Part shown: piece by piece, positions 6,750 to 13,305 of the stretch
Layout: each line of letters opens with the position of its first letter
How positions within the stretch are numbered: the stretch's first letter is position 1
Origin: Bacteroidales bacterium UBA3742
GTDB lineage: Bacteria > Bacteroidota > Bacteroidia > Bacteroidales > Paludibacteraceae
Assembly (NCBI GenBank): GCA_002371785.1
Contig: DFGU01000007.1
Coordinates: 9,907 to 23,211, forward strand
DNA length: 13,305 nt
Reading direction: 5' to 3'
Notes under the pieces: generated by a model
What the model was told of the DNA's origin: nothing
Database searches by the model: none
The model's input: only the letters and a program-made list of their open reading frames with translations
Made by a program: the position numbers and the translations under genes

Positions 6750-7736
6750 TTAGTTCGTCACCGTTTTCAGCACCAGATTTCTGAGGAATACCTCCAGCAA
6801 CAGAAGGATCAGGGCGGCGATGAGGTAGGGCATGAAGTGGTCGGTATGCTTGGCATACTGCTTCACGTGCAGCTTGGTCTTCTCCATCTTGTCGATCTGC
6901 TGATACACCTCTTCCAGGCTCGCGTTGTCCGTGGCGCGGAAATACGTACCGCCGGTGGTCTGGGCGATCTCCTTGAGCGTTGTCTCGTCAAACTCCGGAT
7001 CCATGGTCACGTACTGAATGCCCGTCTGTGTCTGGATAGGGATGCGTACCTGCTCGTGCGATCCGACGCCTATGGTATATACGCGGATGCCGAACGACTT
7101 GGCGATGTCAGCAGCCGTCTTAGGCGCTATGTCGCCGCGGTTGTTGGATCCGTCGGTGAGCAGGATGATGACCTTCGATTTGGTAGGCGACTCCTTGATG
7201 CGGTTGACGGCATTCGCCAGTCCCAGACCGATAGCCGTTCCGTCCTCTATCATGCCGTACTGTACGCCGCCAAAGAGGTTCATGAGCGCCGTATGGTCGG
7301 TGGTCAACGGACATTGCGTGAAACTCTCACCCGCGAACACCACCAGTCCGATCTGGTCGTTCGGACGATTCTTGATAAACTCTCCCGCCACTTTTTTGGC
7401 AGCCTCCAGTCGGTTGGGCCTGAGGTCCTCGGCCAACATCGTACCCGAAATATCGACGGCCATCATGATGTCGATACCTTCGATATCTTCGTTGTTGTAG
7501 CGATTGGTCAACTGCGGACGGGCCAGCGCCAGGGTCAGCAAGATCACTACCGTTACGCGCAACGCAAACGGTACGTGCAGCAGGTAGAGACGCAGCGACT
7601 TAGGTTGACGCTTGATGCTACCGGCGTCGGCTATCTGCAGACTCGCGTCCGCCTTGTGGAGCTCATACCAGTACCAGCCGGCTATAGGCAGCAATAGCAG
7701 GAGCAAAAACAAATATCCCGGATTTGCAAAACTCAT
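6750..7736 (-). CDS. batA: BatA: VWA-domain membrane protein
   Basis: 328 residues. Membrane helices lie at about 6-24 and 53-72 (ending in ALARPQ), a von Willebrand factor A domain at about 85-285, and a last helix at about 301-318. The MIDAS is D95-I-S-G-T99, with a threonine where serine is usual. T167 (DGTAIG) and D195 (LLTDG) are also present. The conservative change should still ligate metal through the hydroxyl. The sequence after the motif (MLAEDLRPNRLEAAKKVAGEFI) is characteristic of BatA in Bacteroidetes. The ATG overlaps the stop of the preceding gene by ATGA (7733-7736). BatA and BatB are generally thought to cooperate with the MoxR ATPase encoded upstream in the same operon. The exact process is unknown. 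Confidence 0.93.
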   Translation of the reverse strand: MSFANPGYLFLLLLLLPIAGWYWYELHKADASLQIADAGSIKRQPKSLRLYLLHVPFALRVTVVILLTLALARPQLTNRYNNEDIEGIDIMMAVDISGTMLAEDLRPNRLEAAKKVAGEFIKNRPNDQIGLVVFAGESFTQCPLTTDHTALMNLFGGVQYGMIEDGTAIGLGLANAVNRIKESPTKSKVIILLTDGSNNRGDIAPKTAADIAKSFGIRVYTIGVGSHEQVRIPIQTQTGIQYVTMDPEFDETTLKEIAQTTGGTYFRATDNASLEEVYQQIDKMEKTKLHVKQYAKHTDHFMPYLIAALILLLLEVFLRNLVLKTVTN

Positions 7737-8665
7737 TTCTTACCCTCCGTTTTTTCCGATTCATTTTCCGTTTCTTTGGGCGTCGTCTCCTTGACGAAGC
7801 GATAAGCCGTCTGTAGCGACCGTTCGTTCTCGTCCGGCGTGGTGGTCCACTTGGCGAATTTCACCAGGTCGGCCAACGTGAGCGTGGACTTCAGTTCATC
7901 GTACAGTTCATGGAAATTGTCCATCTTCCATTTGCCGTTTTCCATGAGCAGAGCGCGCAACTCCCGGAGCGTCTCGTCGCTGGTCTTCTCGGTGGACATC
8001 ACGCCAAAGCGTCTTCCGATATACTCACGAATGACGTCGGTCAGTTCGGTCTGGTATAGCTTGATCTCGCCCTGTTGCCAGATCTTCTCGGCCTCGATCT
8101 GCTGCAGTTTCTCCAGCGCCACTTCCTCGGCGGGACGCAGCGGTATTTGCGGCGTCTCATCTTCGCCCTCTTTCTTGCGCAGGTACTTCCATACGATATA
8201 CGTGATGCCGCCTATGACGGTCAGGATGAGCAGTCCGAGCAAAATCCAACGAATAATGCCCCACCACCAGATAGGCACATCTTCGCGGTCCTTGATGTCC
8301 GCGATAGCCATCGTGGTGTCCATTTCAAAGGGTTGCACCACGTTGAGACTCATCGCCTCGGATCGGAAAGTGTCCTTGCCGCTCACGACGGCTACAGGCG
8401 GAATGGCATACAGCGAGTCCTTAAAACAGGTGAGTGTCAGGGTCTGACTCAGTTGGCGCTGACCGTCCGGCGTCTCGGTGGTATCCACCTTACCGGCTTG
8501 GACCACCTCGATACCCTCGATCAGTTCTTGTCCGAACTTGGGCATCTCGACTTGCTCCGTGGGATCGCACACCACCTGTATGTGCATGTCGGTCTGGTCG
8601 CCCAGCATGATCGCCGTCGAATCGATCGACGCACTTACCACTATGCTTAATAAAAGACTTAGCAT
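7733..8665 (-). CDS. BatD-like membrane protein with DUF4381-like tail
   Basis: 310 residues, placed between the DUF58 gene and batA as is common in Bacteroidetes bat operons. A short signal peptide (1-12, LSLLLSIVVSAS) leads into a ~100-residue beta-rich periplasmic domain. The membrane segment is about 136-158, preceded by the aromatic patch PIWWWGIIRW. The cytoplasmic tail (160-310) contains PLRPAEEVALEKLQQI and a helical domain. That domain aligns with the BatD tail: LYQTELTDVIREYIGRRFGV here matches FYEEIERAAVSYLSDRLTIP there. It thus has the outline of a compact BatD. The extreme C terminus is Lys/Glu-rich. A DUF4381 family label is my best guess. Its partner is probably MoxR/DUF58 on the cytoplasmic side. 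It overlaps batA by ATGA. Confidence 0.8.
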   Translation of the reverse strand: MLSLLLSIVVSASIDSTAIMLGDQTDMHIQVVCDPTEQVEMPKFGQELIEGIEVVQAGKVDTTETPDGQRQLSQTLTLTCFKDSLYAIPPVAVVSGKDTFRSEAMSLNVVQPFEMDTTMAIADIKDREDVPIWWWGIIRWILLGLLILTVIGGITYIVWKYLRKKEGEDETPQIPLRPAEEVALEKLQQIEAEKIWQQGEIKLYQTELTDVIREYIGRRFGVMSTEKTSDETLRELRALLMENGKWKMDNFHELYDELKSTLTLADLVKFAKWTTTPDENERSLQTAYRFVKETTPKETENESEKTEGKK

Positions 8666-8680
8666 CTTAAACTATTTAAT

Positions 8681-8729
8681 GTTTTTATCAAATAAAAACC
8701 CTTTTAACTCTTTAACGTCACGAAGTGAC
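8681..8729 (-). other. Two small hairpins in the DUF58-downstream spacer
   Basis: The 68-base spacer 8666-8733 is AT-rich and holds two inverted repeats: GTTTTTA/TAAAAAC with a 5-base loop (8681-8699) and GTCAC/GTGAC with a 3-base loop (8717-8729). Neither has a proper terminator tail. They may be mRNA-processing or stability elements inside the operon. Confidence 0.4.
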
Positions 8730-8733
8730 CTTC

Positions 8734-9621
8734 TTAACGTGCATTGAACAGTCTCATCAGCGCCTTGACGTAGTCCTCATCCGTTCGGATGCTTACTTCG
8801 CGTACTCCGCATCGGGTAAACAGCGCCTCCAGCCGGTCCTGACGGTCCTGCCAGTCACGCGCATACTGCGTCCGTACACGCTCGCTCGCGGTATCAATCC
8901 ACAGGCGCTCGCCGGTCTCGGCATCTTTCACCTTCAGCAGGCCCACGTTGGGCATCTCGGCATCGCGTTGGTCGTAGATCTGGATGACGTTCATGTCGTG
9001 CTTACGACTCGTGAGCGTCAGCGGCAGACTACCGATACGTGCCGGCACTTGGGCGAACTGGTCGTCCTGCAGGTCGCTAATCAGGAAGGCCGTTGTGCGG
9101 CGTTTCTGTGCGTTGCGGAAATAGTGCAGCGCGGCGTTGATATCCGTACCCGTATGCGTCGGTTCGAAACTGAGCAACTCGTGGATGATATGCAGCACGT
9201 GGCGCTTACCCTTCTTGGGCGGGATGTATTTCTCTACGCGGTCGGAGAAGAAGAGCACGCCCACCTTGTCGTTGTTCTCAATGGTGGAGAACGCAAGGGT
9301 AGCTGCCACTTCGGCCATCATGTCGCGCTTGGTCTGCACCTGTGTACCGAAATTGCGACTACCGCTCACGTCGATGAGTAGCATCACGGTCAGTTCGCGT
9401 TCCTCCTCAAAGACCTTGACGTACGGCTTGTTCAACCTGGCCGTCACGTTCCAGTCTATCGTACGCACGTCGTCGCCAGGCTGGTATTCCCTTACCTCCG
9501 CAAAGGCCATACCACGACCCTTGAACTGGCTGTGGTATTCACCTGCGAAGATATTGCGACTCAGTCCGCGAGTCTTGATCTCTATCTTCCGTACCCGTTT
9601 TAGTAACTCTTCTGAAGTCAT
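8734..9621 (-). CDS. DUF58 domain protein of the MoxR/Bat module
   Basis: 295 residues without signal peptide or membrane helix, so probably cytoplasmic. The DUF58 signature FAEVREYQPGDDVRTIDWNV (40-59) is present, followed by a VWA-like fold. That fold starts at LLIDVSGSRNFG, with a D84-x-S86-x-S88 metal site, and includes the strand FLISDLQDD. DUF58 proteins are nearly always encoded next to MoxR ATPases and are thought to be their VWA-type partners. Here the gene directly follows moxR in transcription order, separated by 76 bases mostly filled by three 23-base repeats. The ATG at 9621-9619 is the natural start, with family-typical sequence beginning within a few residues (MTSEELLKRVRKIEIKTR). 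The molecular activity of the family is not known. Confidence 0.92.
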   Translation of the reverse strand: MTSEELLKRVRKIEIKTRGLSRNIFAGEYHSQFKGRGMAFAEVREYQPGDDVRTIDWNVTARLNKPYVKVFEEERELTVMLLIDVSGSRNFGTQVQTKRDMMAEVAATLAFSTIENNDKVGVLFFSDRVEKYIPPKKGKRHVLHIIHELLSFEPTHTGTDINAALHYFRNAQKRRTTAFLISDLQDDQFAQVPARIGSLPLTLTSRKHDMNVIQIYDQRDAEMPNVGLLKVKDAETGERLWIDTASERVRTQYARDWQDRQDRLEALFTRCGVREVSIRTDEDYVKALMRLFNAR

Positions 9622-9624
9622 TTG

Positions 9625-9693
9625 TCTTTATTCTTTTAGCGCAGCGGTCTTTACTCTTTCAGCGCAGCGGTCTTTACTCTTTCAGCGTAGCGG
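9625..9693 (-). repeat. Three tandem 23-base repeats between moxR and the DUF58 gene
   Basis: Units at 9625-9647, 9648-9670 and 9671-9693 are head-to-tail and differ at only a few bases. Each contains (minus strand) CCGCTGCGCTGAAAGAG or a close variant. The start of a fourth unit follows. The array fills nearly the whole spacer and ends three bases before the DUF58 ATG. There are no unique spacers, so it is not CRISPR. Confidence 0.9.
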
Positions 9694-9697
9694 TCTA

Positions 9698-10693
9698 TTA
9701 CGGTACTTGTACCGCATTCAGCACCTCCGTGATCACATCCTCGGTTGTCACGTTGTTGGCCTCGGCCTCGTAGGTTAGACCGATACGATGACGCAGCACG
9801 TCGTAGCATACCGCACGTACATCCTCCGGAATCACGTAGCCTCTTCTATGAATGAACGCGTACGCACGGGCGGCCAGCGCCAGGTTGATGCTTGCACGCG
9901 GACTACCGCCGAACTGAATCATCGGCTTCAGGTTCTCCAGGCCGTACTGCTCGGGCTGACGCGTTGCAAAGACGATATCCACGATGTATTTCTCGATCTT
10001 CTCATCGATATATACCTCTTGTACGATCTTACGCGCTTTCTTGATATCTTCGGTGGATAGGATAGGGAGCACCTGTTTCTGCTCCGACTGAATCTGCTGA
10101 CGAATTATCTGCTGCTCTTCGTCCTTGTTGGGATAGCCGATCACGACCTTGAGCATGAAACGGTCGGTCTGCGCTTCAGGCAGCGGATACGTACCCTCTT
10201 GCTCGATGGGGTTTTGCGTAGCCAGTACCAGGAACGGATCGTCCAGCGCAAAGGTCTTGTCGCCTATCGTGATCTGACGCTCCTGCATGGCCTCCAGCAG
10301 GGCGGATTGCACCTTAGCCGGAGCACGGTTGATCTCGTCGGCCAGCACGAAATTGGCAAATATCGGACCCCGCTTGATCTTGAATGTCTCGTCCTTCTGG
10401 CTGTAGATCTGCGTACCAATCACATCGGCCGGTAGCAGGTCCGGCGTGAACTGAATACGACTGAAATTGGCCTTGATCAGGTCGCTCAGCGTCTTTACTG
10501 CCAAGGTCTTTGCCAGTCCCGGTACACCCTCCAGCAGGATATGTCCGTCGCTCAGCAGACCGATCAGCAGACTCTCTACCAAGTGCTTCTGACCCACGAT
10601 CACTTGATTCATACCCATCGTCAGGGCATCTACAAACGAACTCTCGCGCTCGATGCGCTCTTGCAGTTCGCGAATGTCAACAGTTGTTTGCAT
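9698..10693 (-). CDS. MoxR-family AAA+ ATPase
   Basis: 331 residues, normal for MoxR. The AAA+ core shows Walker A GVPGLAKT (56-63), Walker B VLADEINR (116-123, with D119/E120) and sensor 1 ATQNP (158-162). The later GGSPRA motif holds the sensor-2 arginine. A helical lid domain forms the C terminus, ending AVQVP. It is cytoplasmic. MoxR ATPases act with VWA proteins (here DUF58, BatA and BatB), probably as chaperones or remodelers that mature or insert target complexes. It is the first gene of the leftward bat operon. The ATG at 10693-10691 sits about 45 bases after an exact sigma-54-type promoter. No Shine-Dalgarno sequence is visible. The family assignment is certain, but the substrate is unknown. 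Confidence 0.95.
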   Translation of the reverse strand: MQTTVDIRELQERIERESSFVDALTMGMNQVIVGQKHLVESLLIGLLSDGHILLEGVPGLAKTLAVKTLSDLIKANFSRIQFTPDLLPADVIGTQIYSQKDETFKIKRGPIFANFVLADEINRAPAKVQSALLEAMQERQITIGDKTFALDDPFLVLATQNPIEQEGTYPLPEAQTDRFMLKVVIGYPNKDEEQQIIRQQIQSEQKQVLPILSTEDIKKARKIVQEVYIDEKIEKYIVDIVFATRQPEQYGLENLKPMIQFGGSPRASINLALAARAYAFIHRRGYVIPEDVRAVCYDVLRHRIGLTYEAEANNVTTEDVITEVLNAVQVP

Positions 10694-10737
10694 AAATTTT
10701 ATAGCGTGTTAAATTTTTTATTTCTGTTAGAAATATA

Positions 10738-10754
10738 TGCAATTTCCGTGCCAG
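10738..10754 (-). promoter_or_regulatory. Sigma-54 (-24/-12) promoter of the bat operon
   Basis: The minus strand reads CTGGCACGGAAATTGCA. This matches the RpoN consensus YTGGCACG-N4-TTGCW at every fixed base, with the invariant GG and GC 12 bases apart. Transcription should begin about 12 bases past the GC, giving a leader of roughly 35 bases before the moxR ATG. No TAnnTTTG element was seen on this strand in the spacer. If the assignment is right, an AAA+ enhancer-binding protein must activate it. Confidence 0.7.
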
Positions 10755-10776
10755 AGTGTTTATTTTTCTGCATTTT

Positions 10777-10799
10777 TATTTTCCCAAGTATTTTCCCAA
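10777..10799. repeat. Paired 11-base direct repeat between the divergent promoters
   Basis: TATTTTCCCAA occurs twice, at 10777-10787 and 10789-10799, with a 12-base period. The pair lies about 25-50 bases upstream of the moxR -24 element and just upstream of the rightward -33 element. It is a candidate binding site for a regulator of either promoter, but no family can be named. Confidence 0.55.
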
Positions 10800-10808
10800 C
10801 CCCTTTTC

Positions 10809-10839
10809 TTGCATATCTCGCCAAAAAGCAGTACCTTTG
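10809..10839 (+). promoter_or_regulatory. Bacteroidetes housekeeping-type promoter for the rightward genes
   Basis: TACCTTTG (10832-10839) is an exact TAnnTTTG -7 element. TTG at 10809-10811, 20 bases upstream, matches the -33 TTTG box apart from its first T. Transcription would begin a few bases downstream, leaving a ~20-base leader before the ATG at 10866. Confidence 0.65.
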
Positions 10840-10865
10840 CACCGAAATTTTAAAATCGTACAGCT

Positions 10866-11312
10866 ATGAAAGCAAAATTTCTAACCCGCTTCAATGCCCT
10901 GATGGGCCTGATTTTAGCCCTGTTTGGTTTCGGATGTGCCAGTTGTGTGAAGTACGGTGCACCTCCCTTGGTGAAGTACGGCAGTCCGTACAGCACCCTG
11001 GAAGCTACCGGCAAGGTGACGGATGAGGATGCTAAACCTATAGAAAACATCCGCGTACGTATAAAAACGAAGAGCGGAGCGGAATTGCAAGAGATCTATA
11101 CCGACGCGGATGGCGAGTATGCTACCGGTACGCTAGGTGGATCCCCTTATCTTGATTCGATCTATATCGTCGCTTCAGACACGGCCGATATCTATGCCCC
11201 CGACTCCGTGCGCGTCAAACTCACCTACGACAAGAGCGGCGTAGATAAAGATGATTCCTGGAACCAAGGTGCCGCCTCCATCTATCAAGACTTCCAACTC
11301 AAAAAGAAATAA
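10866..11312 (+). CDS. Putative lipoprotein of the radical-SAM/lipoprotein system
   Basis: 148 residues. The N terminus (MKAKFLTRFNALMGLILALFGFGC) has a charged start, a hydrophobic stretch and cysteines at 24 and 27 that could be lipidated, although neither has a perfect lipobox. The sequence KYGSPYSTLEATGKVTDED begins a small carboxypeptidase-regulatory-like beta sandwich, with IENIRVRIK and TDADGEYAT as typical strands. The whole pattern matches my memory of the Bacteroidetes family found beside a radical SAM enzyme (TIGR04134 with TIGR04133). In this window no radical SAM gene lies next to it. A housekeeping-type promoter ends about 26 bases upstream, and the next gene starts 4 bases after the stop. 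The substrate role is inferred from the family. Confidence 0.75.
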   Translation: MKAKFLTRFNALMGLILALFGFGCASCVKYGAPPLVKYGSPYSTLEATGKVTDEDAKPIENIRVRIKTKSGAELQEIYTDADGEYATGTLGGSPYLDSIYIVASDTADIYAPDSVRVKLTYDKSGVDKDDSWNQGAASIYQDFQLKKK

Positions 11313-11316
11313 GCAT

Positions 11317-11886
11317 ATGAAGAACAAAATTTTTATTGCATTCTGTATCGCAGCTTTGTGCTGCTCGTGCGAAAGAGAAACTATCGGCGATGCTTCGCTT
11401 ATTGAGGGTGCGTGGGAATTAACGACCGAGCAATGTGACAAAACCGTTTTTGCCGACGATGTTGGTACACATCTAAAGGATAGCGCTATGACGCGTACGT
11501 ATGAAAGCAAAGAACGGGTGTGGCTCTTCCAAGAAAAGAACATCAGTTGGTGGGAATATGTGGAGCAGGATGGAGAGGGCTTTTGGGACTTCTATCTTTG
11601 TGACTGCTCCCGGAATTATGTCGTGGAAGGCGAAGGCAAAGACATGCAAATCATTGAAACGACCGGAAGTATTATTCCTGGGATGGAAGACCTCAAAACG
11701 GTTACTAACTACAAGGTGGAAAAGCTGACCTCGAAGGAAATGACCATTTCCTGTATAGACAATATGTATATCTCCGATACCCAAACCACTGTGGAGGTAC
11801 ACGTTACCTATACTTTCAAACGTGAGAATACCCTGGTGGACTATTTGAAACTAAATCCTGAATATCCTAAAATTTTCGAAGACTAA
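11317..11886 (+). CDS. Hypothetical lipoprotein, possibly lipocalin-like
   Basis: 189 residues from the ATG at 11317. I preferred this start to an in-frame ATG at 11251, which would overlap the previous gene and add 22 residues before the signal peptide. MKNKIFIAFCIAALCCSC is a clear lipoprotein signal with Cys18 the likely lipidated residue. The mature part opens with SLIEGAWELTTEQCD, the 'G-x-W-x-L' start seen in lipocalin-like lipoproteins of Bacteroidetes, and continues as alternating beta strands. I do not recognise a specific family. Its base composition looks more AT-rich than both neighbours, which may mark a younger or less constrained gene. It lies 4 bases after the preceding gene and 8 before the next, so it is probably co-transcribed. 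Confidence 0.85.
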   Translation: MKNKIFIAFCIAALCCSCERETIGDASLIEGAWELTTEQCDKTVFADDVGTHLKDSAMTRTYESKERVWLFQEKNISWWEYVEQDGEGFWDFYLCDCSRNYVVEGEGKDMQIIETTGSIIPGMEDLKTVTNYKVEKLTSKEMTISCIDNMYISDTQTTVEVHVTYTFKRENTLVDYLKLNPEYPKIFED

Positions 11887-11894
11887 CACTGTAA

Positions 11895-13115
11895 TTGCAT
11901 AAATTGTCTAAAATAGTATTCCTGATTTTTGCCGTAGGGTGGGTGGCTTGTACCTCTCCTACGGCAGAGTCGTTGTATCTCCGCGGACGCGAATTGCGCG
12001 AGAAGAACCAACCCGTCGAGGCGATGCAGGCTTTCATTGCCGCCACGCGCGTCCGTTCCCAAGAATATTCCTTCCGGGCTCGCTCCTATAGCAACATGGC
12101 AACGATGTGCCGAATAGCCGAGCGGCACGATTTGGCCTATGCCCTTTACGAGCAATCCCTCCTGCAATTTGCCCTTGCCCACGACACGCTCGCACAAGCC
12201 TACGCCCTCAACAATATGGCATGGGAGCAGGCCGTCCAGTCCCATAAAACCGAAGCCTTCCTGCTCATCGACTCGGCTCTCTCCATTTGCCCCGATACCG
12301 CCGTGCAGCACAAAGTGCTGGAATCGCGTGCTGCGGCATGCCTCTATGCGGCTGAATATGATTCGGTGATCTACTATATCCGTCAGTCTCCGACCCGTTC
12401 CGTCTATTTCGACATCCTTTTGGCGCAAACCTACGCCTTCCTGGAGCAGAACGACTCAGCAGTCCACTATGCGCGTCGGGTTTGTGCCCAAACTACCAAT
12501 CCCCGCTATCTGGACGATGCCCTCTACGTACTCGCACATTGCAACGCCGAGGCCGAGGCCAACGATATCCGAGCCCTCGCGGAAACGCGTACCGATGTCC
12601 AGCGCTCGCTCGAACGCAACAGCCCCGAATGGATGCAGGCTGTCCAACTGGCGGAGGCATCCCTGCTTCCTGAGAACGCGCCTATGCGTCCGGAAATCCT
12701 ATCCGTCCTGATTGCTGCTCCCATACTGCTTGCGGTTGCCCTGACACTCCTGTTCTTCTGGCTCCGCTATCGCCGCCTCAACACGCTTGAAAATCAATGT
12801 CGCCTCCTGCGACAATGTCCCAACTTGCGTGAAGAACTGCAATGGAACGACTATCCGCAATTCAGCGCCATCTGCAACGAGCGCCTCGGTGGCATCGTAC
12901 TGAAACTTGAACGCCGCGAACTCTCCGAACGCGAGATACGTATCTGCGTCCTCGTGCTTATCGGCCTCTCCTATGCTCAGATGGCCGAGGTGCTTTATCG
13001 CGCCGAGAGTGGTATCGGAAAAGATAAATACCTCATTGCCAAGCACCTTGGTGTTAGCGTCAAGGACCTGCAAACCACTTTGTTCTCTATCGCCCACGAA
13101 CCCCTCCATGCGTAA
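11895..13115 (+). CDS. TPR membrane regulator with LuxR-like HTH
   Basis: About 406 residues. A signal or lipoprotein-like N terminus (KIVFLIFAVGWVAC, Cys19) leads to helical TPR-like repeats at about 24-215. A membrane helix lies at about 268-291, followed by a cytoplasmic tail. The tail segment LSEREIRICVLVLIGLSYAQ begins a LuxR/GerE-like helix-turn-helix that continues through IGKDKYLIAKHLGVSVKDLQ (about 343-392). This periplasmic-TPR/cytoplasmic-HTH plan is common in Bacteroidetes and suggests a one-component membrane sensor. A TAA stop immediately precedes the frame at 11892-11894. No ATG is available before the signal peptide, so translation must start at TTG (11895, or 11904). It overlaps the next gene by 8 bases, which is a likely target or partner. 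Confidence 0.85.
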   Translation: MHKLSKIVFLIFAVGWVACTSPTAESLYLRGRELREKNQPVEAMQAFIAATRVRSQEYSFRARSYSNMATMCRIAERHDLAYALYEQSLLQFALAHDTLAQAYALNNMAWEQAVQSHKTEAFLLIDSALSICPDTAVQHKVLESRAAACLYAAEYDSVIYYIRQSPTRSVYFDILLAQTYAFLEQNDSAVHYARRVCAQTTNPRYLDDALYVLAHCNAEAEANDIRALAETRTDVQRSLERNSPEWMQAVQLAEASLLPENAPMRPEILSVLIAAPILLAVALTLLFFWLRYRRLNTLENQCRLLRQCPNLREELQWNDYPQFSAICNERLGGIVLKLERRELSEREIRICVLVLIGLSYAQMAEVLYRAESGIGKDKYLIAKHLGVSVKDLQTTLFSIAHEPLHA

Positions 13116-13305
13116 GTTACTCCTCTCCATATTGTTCCTCAGCCTCATCGTTCCCGCTTGGGCCAACGACACCATCCCCATTCCCCTCACGATGTCGGTT
13201 TTCCCCTACCTACCCATGGATAAACCTGACGGCAGCACACCCGATCCCACCGACCCGAATCAGTTCCGGGCGTCCCTCACCGGCAACACCCTGCTCATCC
13301 GGACC
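13108..13305 (+). CDS. Secreted small protein, DUF3244-like (3' end outside window)
   Basis: The first 66 codons of a gene that runs off the right edge. The ATG at 13108 overlaps the end of the TPR/HTH gene by 8 bases. The N terminus MRKLLLSILFLSLIVPAWA is a signal peptide with a probable cleavage after AWA. The mature part has a Pro/Asp-rich stretch followed by FRASLTGNTLLIRT. The phrase resembles the first strands of DUF3244 proteins, which are often encoded directly after TPR/HTH regulators in Bacteroidetes. The family call rests on this short piece and on gene order. Whether it is a ligand, a target or an unrelated passenger of the regulator cannot be told here. Confidence 0.7.
   Translation, partial: MRKLLLSILFLSLIVPAWANDTIPIPLTMSVFPYLPMDKPDGSTPDPTDPNQFRASLTGNTLLIRT

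Noticed and set aside
6837..7697. 286-codon open frame on the plus strand
   Set aside because: It is antisense to batA, and its sequence mirrors the VWA codons.
9625..9693. CRISPR array
   Set aside because: The 23-base units abut directly with no unique spacers, and no cas genes are present.
11251..11316. Longer N terminus for the second lipoprotein
   Set aside because: It would overlap the preceding gene by 62 bases and bury the lipoprotein signal peptide behind 22 polar residues.
11883..12428. 181-codon open frame on the minus strand
   Set aside because: It is antisense to the TPR/HTH regulator, which has coherent TPR, membrane and HTH segments.

Overview
The window looks like chromosomal DNA from a member of the Bacteroidales (Bacteroidetes) of moderate to high GC content. 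Four things point there: a complete Bat (Bacteroides aerotolerance) cluster, start codons without Shine-Dalgarno sequences, a TAnnTTTG-type promoter, and a run of family-typical lipoproteins and a TPR/HTH regulator. I cannot name the genus.

Layout. Positions 1-10693 are read leftward (minus strand). In transcription order they encode a MoxR AAA+ ATPase, a DUF58 protein, a BatD-like membrane protein, the VWA proteins BatA and BatB, the TPR protein BatC, a short soluble BatD paralogue with a histidine-rich linker, full-length BatD, and BatE. Several of these genes overlap by ATGA or are 1-3 bases apart. A strong stem-loop with a T-rich tail follows batE. After it come groES and groEL, the latter cut by the left window edge. 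Positions 10866-13305 are read rightward. They encode a putative lipoprotein of the radical-SAM/lipoprotein system type, a second lipoprotein, a TPR-membrane-HTH regulator that appears to start at TTG, and the first 66 codons of a small secreted protein that overlaps the regulator by 8 bases.

How the genes may work together. MoxR, DUF58, BatA and BatB form the classic AAA+ ATPase/VWA module. BatC and BatE add TPR surfaces, and three BatD-type proteins supply periplasmic beta domains. The module probably acts on envelope proteins, although its biochemical role is not settled. GroES/GroEL is the cytosolic chaperonin.

The most interesting signal is regulatory. The divergent region upstream of moxR holds an exact -24/-12 (sigma-54, RpoN) promoter on the minus strand. 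A near-identical element, differing at one consensus base, lies upstream of groES. This suggests that RpoN co-regulates the Bat envelope module and the chaperonin. Several short tandem repeats sit in the bat spacers and the groES leader. The rightward genes start from an ordinary Bacteroidetes housekeeping-type promoter. No RNA genes, insertion sequences, CRISPR arrays or gene-free stretches above 300 bases were seen.
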